NCBI GenBank assembly: GCA_024734495.1
Contig: JALMQS010000102.1
Location: 9,145,894-9,209,893 of the forward strand
Reading direction: 5' to 3'
Length of the DNA stretch: 64,000 bases
Source: Forficula auricularia
Lineage: Eukaryota; Arthropoda; Insecta; Dermaptera; Forficulidae
Made by a program: the position numbers and the translations under genes
Part shown: in pieces, positions 55,163-64,000 of the stretch
Position numbering within the stretch: position 1 is the stretch's first letter
Layout: the number at the start of each line of letters is the position of its first letter
The notes under the pieces: generated by a model
The model's database searches: none
The model's input: the letters and a program-made list of their open reading frames with translations, nothing else
What the model was told of the DNA's origin: nothing

Positions 55163-55215
55163 TGCAATGGATTGGTTCAACTCTTAAAGGTGATGCATCT
55201 CTAGTTACTCTAACG
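55163..55215 (+). CDS. Candidate internal coding exon, unknown protein
   Basis: Acceptor 'ctgtttccattcag' and donor 'ctaacg' + GTAAAT bound 53 bp of balanced composition reading QWIGSTLKGDASLVTLT, starting with two bases of a split codon and ending in phase 0. The reading is inside a longer open stretch (55024-55353), but the flanks are Phe/Leu/Ile-rich as expected of translated AT-rich intron, whereas this part looks like real protein. I do not recognise it. It could belong to the same plus-strand gene as 43530-43612 with a missing exon between, or be chance. Confidence 0.3.
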
Positions 55216-56260
55216 GTAAATTATCTCTTATATATATTGATTTTATTTTCATTGATAAACATATTCTTCACTTCAATTATTTTTAGTTCTTTTTTAAAAT
55301 TCTTTAAAATTTATTCATTTGATCGCTTTTATATAGCCTGTCGGCATCTTTAAGACCTTGGCGCCGTCATGAACTCCACGACCTCACATATATCCACGTG
55401 TCCCTGATTATAGCACAAAAAAATTAAATCTTATAGAAATGATATTAGTGTTGCGAACGATAGGCAAAATATTGAATTCACTAGAAAATATTCATTTTTT
55501 TTTTATTTCTTAGGTTATCCGTTTGAAATATCAGAATAATTATTTTCAAGCAATTTTGTTTGTGCTTTAGTGTGTGTAAGTTTGTCCGGATTCCGATTTC
55601 CATAATTTCTTAAGAACAGAAGATCGTAGACCACTTTTAATTTCACGTAAATAGAATTTCATTAAGCCCTCAAAAGAGAGCTATGCAAATAAGAAAGATG
55701 CAGAAAATAAACACGCTTTTCATGTACGATTACACTCTGTTTAATACTGGTAAAGTAAATAATTATATAATATGATGATAAATCGTCGTTAAATATATTC
55801 TATATTAGAATTCCCTCTCTTGTTGAAGACCACCTTTTTAGAAAATACAAAGATAAAGCATAACTAAATGTAAATATTTTTATATAATTCCTTGTAATAA
55901 ATATTTGGAATCATGTTTCATTTTTCATTATTAATTACCTTAAACAGCAAGAAAAAGGGATTTTAAATGATTTATTTTAAAATTTGACATAGAAAAACCA
56001 TATGTTTAGCTAAATGACAAACGAACGGTATATGTATAATATAGATAGAAGCTAGAAAGGTCTTTTTTATTCGATTAAATTAATTTTTTAGATGTTCGCA
56101 ATACTCGAAGTAGAAGTACCATCCTTGTTAAGGTTTTGACCAGGTTTCCTTAACAACTTATGGCAAATGCCGGGATGGCTAATGCGTCGCTTGCTCCTGG
56201 TATCGGGTTTTTGCGCGGAATTTTTAAATTACTTTTTGTCTTTTGATGGAAATCTATGGT

Positions 56261-56265
<5 letters not shown>
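55216..56265. other. No supported gene
   Basis: AT-rich. A GC-richer patch at about 56160-56230 ('gccgggatggctaatgcgtc', 'tatcgggtttttgcgcgg') could be a decayed tRNA-like head, but the B box is poor. Confidence 0.35.
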
Positions 56266-56296
<31 letters not shown>

Positions 56297-56455
56297 GTTT
56301 ATTTTTTATTAAAAAATTGTTGTAATTAATTTGTATTGATGTTTGTTAATGTATTGTAGCTAGATTGTATTGATGTTTGCAGGACCTAGCCACCGAGGAC
56401 TTGTGCCTCTAAGCAGGTCGAGGAATAAAGATTTATTTATTTATTTATTTAAGTC
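56264..56455 (+). repeat. LINE-like 3' end with (TTTA)n tail, after a T30 run
   Basis: A T run at about 56263-56292 is followed by 'ttgtattgatgtttgcagga', 'cctagccaccgaggacttgt', 'gcctctaagcaggtcgagg', 'aataaag' and (TTTA)4. A short GC-rich end and a tandem 4-base tail are typical of some non-LTR elements. No coding sequence precedes it, so it is extremely 5'-truncated. Confidence 0.5.
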
Positions 56456-57087
56456 GCTTCACCCTCACCCAAACCGACTCGCTTAAATTTAATCTAATTA
56501 TACTAATTGAAACGAAATATATTTTGAAATTTCAATTTACATTTAATTTAAATTACCCAATGCTTGAGGCGAATGAGGATTCTGATAGAAATTGTTTTTT
56601 CCTCTTATCTAAACTCTCCTAAGGGCATTTGCGCAGATAAATTGAAACCGTCGTCGCATTCAGCACTCTAGGCTTTGGTATCTCTCCTCTCTCTCTCGAT
56701 TTCATTGAATCATTTCGAAGAAATCTCTGCTTCTGGATACCCTCCTTTCTCCCTACCTAAAAACATTCTTAAACAAAAATAACATTCTTAAATTTCATCG
56801 GGACTGGCTGTCACCAATCAGTCTAGCGGCCCCGAAAACTATGAATTTGACACTAATCTCAGTCATTTTCGATTATTATAAATGCCCTTAATAGCCCCCT
56901 AGAGGTACTAGGGTGTCTTACCCCACAGTATTTTTTTTTCCAGATAATAAGCCATACGAATATATAAATATATATTAGTGGCGGATGGTGAGTTTTCAAC
57001 CAGGGGATGCTTTCCAAAAAAGTACCATTCATTTTTGAAATTTTTTTTTCAAATTTCATCGAATTCGGCATCATTTTGGTTATTTTT
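56456..57087. other. No gene; pyrimidine-rich patch and possible hAT-like left end
   Basis: A CT-rich tract lies at 56680-56755. 'ttagtggcggatggtgag' plus 'aaccaggggatgc' at about 56975-57010 resembles a hAT-like end whose inverted mate-type sequence is at 62120-62165. The distance makes a single element doubtful. Confidence 0.3.
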
Positions 57088-57715
57088 CAAATTTAACATT
57101 AGATTTTTACTTTACCATACAGGTTATGGTCAAGTATTGTAATCGTGCATGAAAAAAGTGGTTTTTTCCTTCTTTTTTTCGAAATATCTCAAAAACGGCT
57201 GAAAATATTTTGATTAAAAAAATTGAGCGAAACCATGACATTTCGCTCTACAAAAAAGCTCTAATAAGTAAACATCGAAAAAATTATATTTTTCGAGATA
57301 ATAATTGTTTTGTCAAAATGTCTGTTAGTTAGTCTCTCTGGTTGTCTGGTTGTTAGTCTGTGCGTTACCAAATTTTGTGGACGAGCTAGCTCAAAAACTA
57401 GTGTGAATATCGATACCAAATTTCACACGTAGTTTTGGTCCATTGAGATTAAGAACTGATTAGATTTTAGTGCATATCTACCCAAAATTATGGGGGTGGA
57501 GGGGGGGGGGGGGTTAAAAATAAAAATCTAGGCCGTTTGAGCAAACTCAACCAATTTTGTATACATAATCAGTGGGACCCCAGAAGTCTAAAAATGCATA
57601 AACTAACCCCCTCCCCTACATTATTATTAATAATTTTATTAAATATTAAATATAAGTGAGCGGCCAGGTTGTATGGTAAAGTCAAGTGGATGGCCAGATC
57701 AAACACGTCAGCATA
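57088..57715 (-). repeat. Dispersed repeat D (inverted partner of 13648-14395)
   Basis: Reverse-complement match to 13648-14395 from 'ttttactttaccatacagg' to 'aacacgtcagc'. A 14-base G run lies near 57500. The two copies differ by many substitutions, so they moved long ago. Confidence 0.6.
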
Positions 57716-58039
57716 TTTATTATATTTTGGGACCTTCGCCCCAAACGGATACTGCTTTGTGTGAGTGAGGAAGGAGTCAGAAATTAAATCTTGGAACTTA
57801 AACTCAACAGTCCGTTAGATGGAAATCGACCATCTTCCACAATTAATCATCAGCCTGTCCTATAAAAAAAGTCGATCTGTGTCGTAGGACACCGGATAGG
57901 AACGAAGTTCCTTATTATAAAAATATTAATTTTAAGTTCTATTCTAGGTATAAAGAAAAATAATTATTCGGGTATACATTTTTTATTATGATTTTTATCG
58001 ATAAAAAGCAAAGAAACTACTTTATAAAATTATCTTAAC
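57716..58039. other. No gene seen
   Basis: Contains 'gtaggacaccggatagga' and 'acgaagttcc'. Would be downstream flank of the gene candidate at 58043-59229. Confidence 0.3.
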
Positions 58040-58042
58040 ACC

Positions 58043-59229
58043 TTTATTTTATTTACAATGATTTATAAAAATATATAATATATAATAATAATAATATACA
58101 AAAAGAAACAGGTATTTATATGAATAATAATAATTAAGCCTAATTATGTTCTATCATAGAAACTATAGCTTTATGGTAACTAAAATAAGATATATATATT
58201 TGTGATTCGATTTTTGCCAAATATCTCGAGAAAACAGCATCGATAGTAGTAAGTACTAAAATTAATTACAGTTATTAATGGTAATAATAAATTTATTAAA
58301 AATGTATATAATTTTCATACCATACCTTGGATCTTTTGTATTTTTTTCTTTTATTCTTTGTCGATACTCTTGTTGATATTGCCTACTTGTTTTTTTTTTA
58401 TATTTTTCTCCGATACTGAAATTGATTATAAAATCATTAATTTCTCGTCTGATGTCTACTAACTTTACAGTCGTATTTAAAATTACACTGCAAAATATTA
58501 TAATATATATAATATACGGTATATAAATTATATACCGTACCTTGTTTTTTTTTTCACGCTCCCGATACCTTTTTTGGTACTCGGCTTTTTTTCGTATTTC
58601 TTTCCTTCAAAGAAAATAAAATAAAAAAATGTTAAAATTAAATCCATGAGTGCTAATCGAGGGAGGGGATGGAGAGGTGGGTACTGAACAAACTTGTTTG
58701 GAAATATTTTTGAATTTGAGAAAAAACAGTATATGAATTTATACAATGTTTTACTCAGTATATTATATAAATATCTAACTAATAGATACTCTAATAATAA
58801 ATAAATAAATAATCTCAGATATTTTGACATAATTCATCAAATCCTCGTTGGAAATCAAATTCCAAGGAATTTTTCTTCTTCTTTAATTTTTATTTCCTTA
58901 AATAGAATAAATAAATAATAAAATTCAATTAATTAAATAAATAAGTAAATTATGGGAATTAGTTATGAAATCAATTAGGGATTCACGGGGATTTTACACA
59001 TACACCCACGATTAATATATAACGCTTACCTTTAGTAGATTTTTTTTTAATTGATTATTTTCTTCTATTAGCTGGAAATATAATAAATAAATTAGTAGAA
59101 TTATTGCAATATTCTTTTATTTATTTTCATTTCATTTTCATTTATTTATTAATTAAGTAAGCACACCTTTGTTATTTGTTGCTGAATAACGAAATGTTCT
59201 GAATGTTCTGTCTCTGAATTCGATGCCAT
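58043..59229 (-). CDS. Candidate small spliced gene, K/E/Q/Y-rich product
   Basis: Minus strand. Exon 1 (59229-59167) starts MASNSETEHSEH and ends QQQITK at AAG|GTGTGC. Exon 2 (59071-59030) lies between 'atatttccag' and AAG|GTAAGC and adds LIEENNQLKKNLLK in the same phase, a coiled-coil-like heptad. Two further blocks, 58604-58541 (KAEYQKRYREREKKN) and 58415-58326 (SRQYQQEYRQRIKEKN), both have acceptor-like AGs and G|GTA donors and encode similar peptides, so one duplicated the other. A last block (58255-58180) ends in a stop, with AATAAA at 58048-58043. Phases do not all close: a missed exon or single-base errors in long A runs would be needed. The function is unknown; a DNA-transposon accessory protein is possible. 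Confidence 0.35.
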
Positions 59230-59664
59230 TTTATTGAATTCTATTATTCTGTCTATTAAATTAATAAAATTTTTAAAGAGGATTATTTCGATAAATAGAA
59301 GCAGAGAGGTAGAGGAGGGTAATGAAATAATACCTGTTGAATCGAAAGATTCAACATCGAACAGCATCGATTCCGACCAGAGCGCAAGCCAGAGGCCCCG
59401 CCCCAGAGTGGCTGAGTGGATGCGCGCGCATGAGCATTGGCTCGCTTGTTTTTATTTAACGTTACGGACACTTTTCACAGACTAGGGTACCACCCCGAGG
59501 CGTCCCATAAGTTCACTTCGTTCCAAAAATCTTAAATTTCTCCAAATTCTATTGTTATAAGCTATGGCTTGTTTATAGCACTTTTAGTTATTTCCGATCT
59601 TATATATTGAGAATTCTTAGAATTGGATTAGTCCAAAGATTCTCGAATCGAATTATTTATTGTT
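59230..59664. other. GC-rich patch upstream of the gene candidate
   Basis: 59375-59450 is GC-rich with 'agtggctgagtggatgcg', a good tRNA-type A box, but no B box follows. It may be a SINE head fragment or promoter-proximal sequence of the minus-strand gene candidate. The overlapping frames on both strands are unsupported. Confidence 0.3.
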
Positions 59665-60290
59665 TTTACTTTATCCAATGCAAAGCATGGGTAAAGTATT
59701 GTAATCGCTCTCGGGGCAAGCGTGGCTTCAAAGGGTCCTCAGGTAAAGACTACGGAACCCATGGACTCAATTAAAGTCACAAATTGTAGTATTCAATTAG
59801 GTTGAATATTAGCACGTGACCGTTTTGCCAAAAATTACATGGGGACTCGTCGAGAGGCCAAAAAGTGCGATTTTTTCATTTAGTGCGTGCGGATGGATGG
59901 ATGTATGGATGGATGTTATCGCTTTTTTGGCCCACGATTTTTTCCACACCGTTGCACCGATTGAAATGAAATTGAAAACCTACCATTAGTTTAACAAAAT
60001 GAAGCGCTGATTAGTTTTTGGTACATATCGGCCCACAAACATTAGTACTTTATTTCAGTACTTTTTTAGTTTTTCTAAATATCTTGAAAATGACTTAACC
60101 AATTTTGATGAAATTTAATATCCTAATTAAGTACCTTGGGGACCACAAAAAAGGTTAAATAAAGTTTTTAGTAAAATTATATTTTAAAAGTACTTTACTC
60201 TAGAAGTAAGATGGTACTTTTTTAATTTTTTAAATTCTTTAAAATTTATTCATTTGAAAGTTTTAATATAGCTCATTTAGCCTTGCTTAA
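59665..60290 (-). repeat. Dispersed element related to repeat D, with terminal hairpin
   Basis: 'ttttactttatccaatgcaa' and 'agcatgggtaaagtattgta' form a terminal hairpin and repeat D ends with a similar phrase. Inside are 'caccgattgaaatgaaattg' and a (GGAT)n-like run at 59891-59917. Rolling-circle-type elements often end in such hairpins, but the CTRR end is not clear. Confidence 0.45.
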
Positions 60291-60365
60291 GTAAGAATGG
60301 ATAGGCTTCTCTCTGTGAAATGCTAAAAATTTGGGAGGAATTTTTATGAGTAACCATAGCAACTG

Positions 60366-61660
60366 CGTTGTTTTCTTATCCGTTACCTTTGCTGAAGACA
60401 GAGAAATCGATTTTAAACCAAAAATAGCGATTGATTCTCATCTAGTACTTGAGGAATAATCATTCTATATTGGATTTTTGACGTTTCGGTTTTTATTAGT
60501 AACCATTGCTGAAGACATAGAGAAATCGATTTTAAACCAAAAATAGCGATTGATTCTCATCTAGTTCTTGAGGAATAATCATTCTATATTGGATTTTTGA
60601 CGTTTCGGTTTTTATTAGTAACCATTGCTGAAGACATAGAGAAATCGACTTTAAAACCAAAAATAGCGATTGATTCTCATCTAGTACTTGAGGAATAATC
60701 ATTCTATATTGGATTTTTGACGTTTCGGTTTTTATTAGTAACCATTGCTGAAGACATGGAGGAATCGACTTAAAATAAAAAATAGCGATTGATTCTCATC
60801 TAATACTTGAGAAATATCCATTCTATATTGGATTTTTGACGTTTCGGTTTTTATTAGTAACCATTCCTGAAGACATAGAGAAATCAACTTTAAACCAAAA
60901 ATAGCTATTGATTCTCATCTAGTACTTGAGGAATAATCATTCTATATTGGATTTTTGACGTTTCGGTTTTTATTGGTAACCATTGCTGAAGACATAGAGG
61001 AATCGACTTAAAATCAAAAATAGCGATTGATTCTCATCTAATACTTGAGGAATAACAATTCTACATTAGGTTTTTGACGTTTCGATTATTATTGGTAACC
61101 ATTGCTGAAGACATGGAGGAATCGACTTAAAATCAAAAATAACGATCGATTCTTATCTAATACTAGAGGAATAACCTTATTGAATTCCATTTTTGATGTT
61201 TTGACTATTAATGGAAACCTCTACTGAAAATGTAGAAGAATCAAATTAAAATCAAAAAGACTAAATTCTTTTTGGTAAACAACTCAAGCTTGAGTTGTTT
61301 GCCATAAAAGAATTTAGTCTTTTTGATTTTAAGTCGATTCTTCTACATTTTCAGTAAAGGTTTCCATTAATAGTCAAAACATCAAAAATGGAATTCAATA
61401 AGGTTATTCCTCTAGTATTAGATAAGAATCGATCGTTATTTTTGATTTTAAGTCGTTCCTCCATGTCTTCAGCAATGGTTACCAATAATAATCGAAACGT
61501 AAAAACCTAATGTAGAATTGTTATTCTTCAAGTATTAGATGAGAATCGATGGCTTATTTTTGATTTTAAGTCGATTCCTCTATGTCCTCAGCAATGGTTA
61601 CCAATAAAAACCGAAACGTCAAAAATCCAATGTAGAATGGTTATTCCTCGACTCTTAAAT
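60366..61660. repeat. Inverted tandem array of 119-bp units
   Basis: The anchor 'acgtttcgg' or its variant lies at 60481, 60600, 60720, 60839, 60958, 61077 and 61196: seven units, spaced 119-120 bp. The array then folds back at a perfect 16-base centre AACTCAAGCTTGAGTT (61281-61296), and about three and a half inverted units follow to 61660. Each unit has CTGAAGA on one strand and, on the other, CCGAAACGTC after a GGTT..AACC stem, pieces of the hammerhead-like motif. Units near the centre are most diverged. Confidence 0.85.
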
Positions 61661-63364
61661 GAGAATTATTTTTGAATTATTTTCAATATGAACTACAAAT
61701 TGCAAGTGATATCTGATTAATAATAAAGGAACAAACATATTAATATTTCAAATGAATTTGGATAAAGTTTAGCAACGATCCGTTGCAGTTTATTTTTATA
61801 TTAATTCTATTTTAATGGTTCCTCAGAGAGAACAATTTTATTCGACTAAAACTCGCCTGGACTTGTCTTTGACATTCTTGAACTGGAAGATATACCAGAC
61901 AGGGACTTGAAACCATCTATCGCACCCTTTTCAGAAAAATAATTCATTTTATTGCCCCTTGAAACTATGCAACAATTTTATTTAATTCTGAGAGCCAAAA
62001 TACTTTTTTTTTAGAAATATTTGAAATAACTAATAATAATTTGAAAAATTAAAAATCCTCATGAAATTTTGAATTCGATCTTATTTATTTATGAAAATAC
62101 TTTAAATGTTAGAAATTTTAGGGATGCGTCGCATCCACAGCATCCATGGACCGCTAAGCCACTGATATAGAGTATATGTAGATTTAGAAATGGTTACCTT
62201 TTTTGGCACTTGGTTTTAATTTCCGAAGGGGTGTGCACTTTTTTTCACATCGGACACAATAAATAATGAAATATTTATTAAATTAAATCATATCCATTTT
62301 ATCTCGGATTGTTTTATTATTCTCATTTGTTAATTATTATTGAACCGATTTCAAATTGGATGTTATTTCATTCGATGAAAATACATATGGACAACGTTTT
62401 TCAACATAATTAGTGCCAAGCTAATGGGTAAATAATGAAATAGCCAAAGTAAATGTATATAATTTGTTTGAATGGTTGTCTATAAACTAGGCTAAACATT
62501 AAAGCAATTTCCGTTCGAACCAATTAATTTAATTCTCTTTCTGAAATTCATTTTTATTATGAACAATATTTACAAAAAAAAAAAAAAAAATTAAACGTAG
62601 AAATTGATTAATGGTTGTATTTGGATAATCTTTAAAAATCAATCGATTGATCAAATAACGAATATTTCACAATTTATCTCACATGAAACTAGGGCTGTTA
62701 TTTATTATTTAATCTTCTTTTTATAGCTTATCTCGTTCCATCGACCTTCAGAAAATTTTAAGGACACACCTTAAAAATCAATTTCTAAATTGAAGAGATT
62801 GATTCGAGTAATTTATTATCTACCCGATTTTGTGGTTGGGGTTTTTTAATCTCAATTAAAATCCACCTATATTAAATTGAGATGAATGATAATTCAAGAA
62901 ACTTTTTCCCTTCTTGATTAATTATTATTATTATTATTAGCTTAAATCTTAATAAATCATAATTAAAAAAATTGGAATACATATCAAAATAAAGATGAAA
63001 AGATTTAGTGTGAAATTTATTATAATAAGTTTTGAATAAATTAGTGGCGAAAAAAATGTTTAAATACTCTTAAGATGTGATCAATAATTAAATAACTAAC
63101 AAATGTAGCAAAAGTTTTTCCACAATCTTATCTAAGCTTTTGTGAAAGGACTGTTATACTGTACTATGTAATAGTGTGCATATTTGATGTTAATTAGGCA
63201 AGTACCTATTGCCTATGTAAGTAATCTAGCTGATATTATTGGAAGTAAATTCTCGAAAATATAACTACTTTAAAATATTTTCGTTGGTCTAGCGACCTGG
63301 TGGACAGTGAACTGATAATGATTTGACCGTGACCGGACCGTGTCCGTGATTAGAAACACTCTCA
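61661..63364. other. No gene; possible hAT-like right end at 62120-62165
   Basis: 'gggatgcgtcgcatcc' and 'ctaagccactga' resemble an inverted hAT-like end (CAGTGGCTTAG). The rest is AT-rich. A 17-base A run lies at 62574-62590 and (ATT)n at about 62925. Confidence 0.35.
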
Positions 63365-64000
63365 TCTATATATATAAAATTAAGGTTTTGTCTGTACATT
63401 GCTCCAAATCACGCCAAATTTTGGTTGCACACGTTTCAAGCAAAGTTATGAACGAAAACACCCTCAACAAAATTCCTGTCTGTATGTCTGTCTGTATGTT
63501 TCCGAAAAGTTGCTCACGATTCACGTCAAAACGGCTGAAGGGATTATTATGAAATTTCATATTTACATCAGATGTCTTCTAACTTACGTTTTTAGCTATA
63601 TAACGTTTTGATATTTTGATCCCAAAAGGGGGTTTTGGGGGGCGCACGAATGAAAATTATCAAATAACAAAATAAAAAAATTCCCCCTAAAAACCACCCA
63701 AAAAAGGGAGGGGGGTCAAAATATGAAAATTCTTGCTTTTGGACCTAACTCAACCAAATTTTATATACATAATCTGTGGGTCACTAGAAGGCTAGAAATG
63801 CAAAAACTAACCACCCAAAAGGGGGGGGGGCAAAAAATGAAAATTCTTACCCTTAATAGCCAACTTAACCAAATTTTGTATATAGAATCTATAGGTCACT
63901 AGAAGGCTAGAAATGAAAAAAACTGGGTGCGGGGGTAAGGTGCAGGGGGGCCACGGGGTGAGGGGTGTAGGGTGGAGGGAGGGTTTAGGTAAAGGTCCAG
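63365..64000 (+). mobile_element. Helitron-like element, cut by the window end
   Basis: Starts TCTATATATATAAAATTAAGG after an A, and the first 250 bp are nearly identical to 28595-28850, including 'ccaaatcacgccaaattttg' and 'cggctgaagggattatt'. It then continues with repeat-D-like modules ('gcaaaaactaacca', G-rich tracts) absent from the 28.6-kb copy. The three overlapping frames at 63340-63611 are by-products. Confidence 0.7.

Noticed and set aside
55024..55353. 109-codon open frame as a gene
   Set aside because: Apart from the splice-bounded centre, the peptide is Phe/Leu/Ile-rich as expected of translated AT-rich DNA, with no motif. Only the 53-bp block is kept as an exon candidate.
57088..57715. 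Segmental duplication with 13648-14395
   Set aside because: Homology stops at the repeat edges and inner modules occur elsewhere, so dispersed mobile copies explain it better.
60366..61660. CRISPR array
   Set aside because: Units are 119 bp and contiguous with no constant repeat/variable spacer split, and the genome is eukaryotic.
56975..62165. One 5.2-kb hAT transposon spanning the spliced gene candidate and the tandem array
   Set aside because: End-like sequences face each other, but no matching 8-bp duplication or transposase was found, and many unrelated repeats lie between.

Overview
The window is an AT-rich (roughly 70% A+T by eye) piece of a eukaryotic, almost certainly arthropod, nuclear genome with no complete host gene. 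A BEL/Pao LTR retrotransposon, Helitron-like elements, hAT, pogo-like and TTAA-target MITEs, tRNA-derived SINEs, non-LTR retroelement fragments and Penelope-style foldback insertions point to a repeat-rich arthropod. A crustacean such as a parasitic copepod is my guess and is inference only.

Layout. 1-5.0 kb: nested MITEs, a 603-bp long-TIR MITE, a four-copy 150-bp tandem repeat and a 444-bp foldback. 5-9.4 kb: dispersed repeat A and the first palindromic insertion with a hammerhead-like motif (6838-7137). 9.4-14.4 kb: two SINEs with target-site duplications (TSDs), a tRNA-like fossil, a possible minus-strand terminal exon (12809-12890) and a dispersed repeat that recurs inverted at 57 kb. 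15-18.6 kb: a hAT-like element carrying a palindromic insertion, then a large inverted repeat holding a SINE and a TTAA-flanked MITE. 19.4-20.0 kb: an internally deleted LINE copy. 20.25-27.16 kb: a near full-length but decayed BEL/Pao retrotransposon on the minus strand with 655-bp LTRs. 27-43 kb: a duplicated 320-bp unit, a Helitron-like element, hAT MITEs with 8-bp TSDs, more palindromic insertions, two 165-bp sister MITEs and LINE scraps. 43-56 kb: two exon-like blocks (43530-43612, 55163-55215), further repeats, a truncated LINE with a 10-bp TSD and a 1.2-kb Helitron-like element. 58-59.2 kb: exon-like blocks of a possible small spliced gene on the minus strand. 60.4-61.7 kb: an inverted tandem array of 119-bp units. 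63.4 kb to the end: another Helitron-like copy, cut by the window edge.

The most interesting pattern is a set of short palindromic insertions (6838-7137, 16302-16555, 31670-32048, 36877-37076, 46429-46597). Each is flanked by a 12-13 bp direct repeat. Four of the five carry the pattern CTGANGA, a short stem-loop, then GAAA followed by a self-complementary stretch ending in T and a non-G base. That is the hammerhead ribozyme core with a palindromic stem III, the arrangement known from small dimer-acting hammerheads of Penelope-like elements. All copies carry one extra base between CTGANGA and stem II, so activity is uncertain. No Penelope-type reverse transcriptase was seen, so these look like non-autonomous derivatives.
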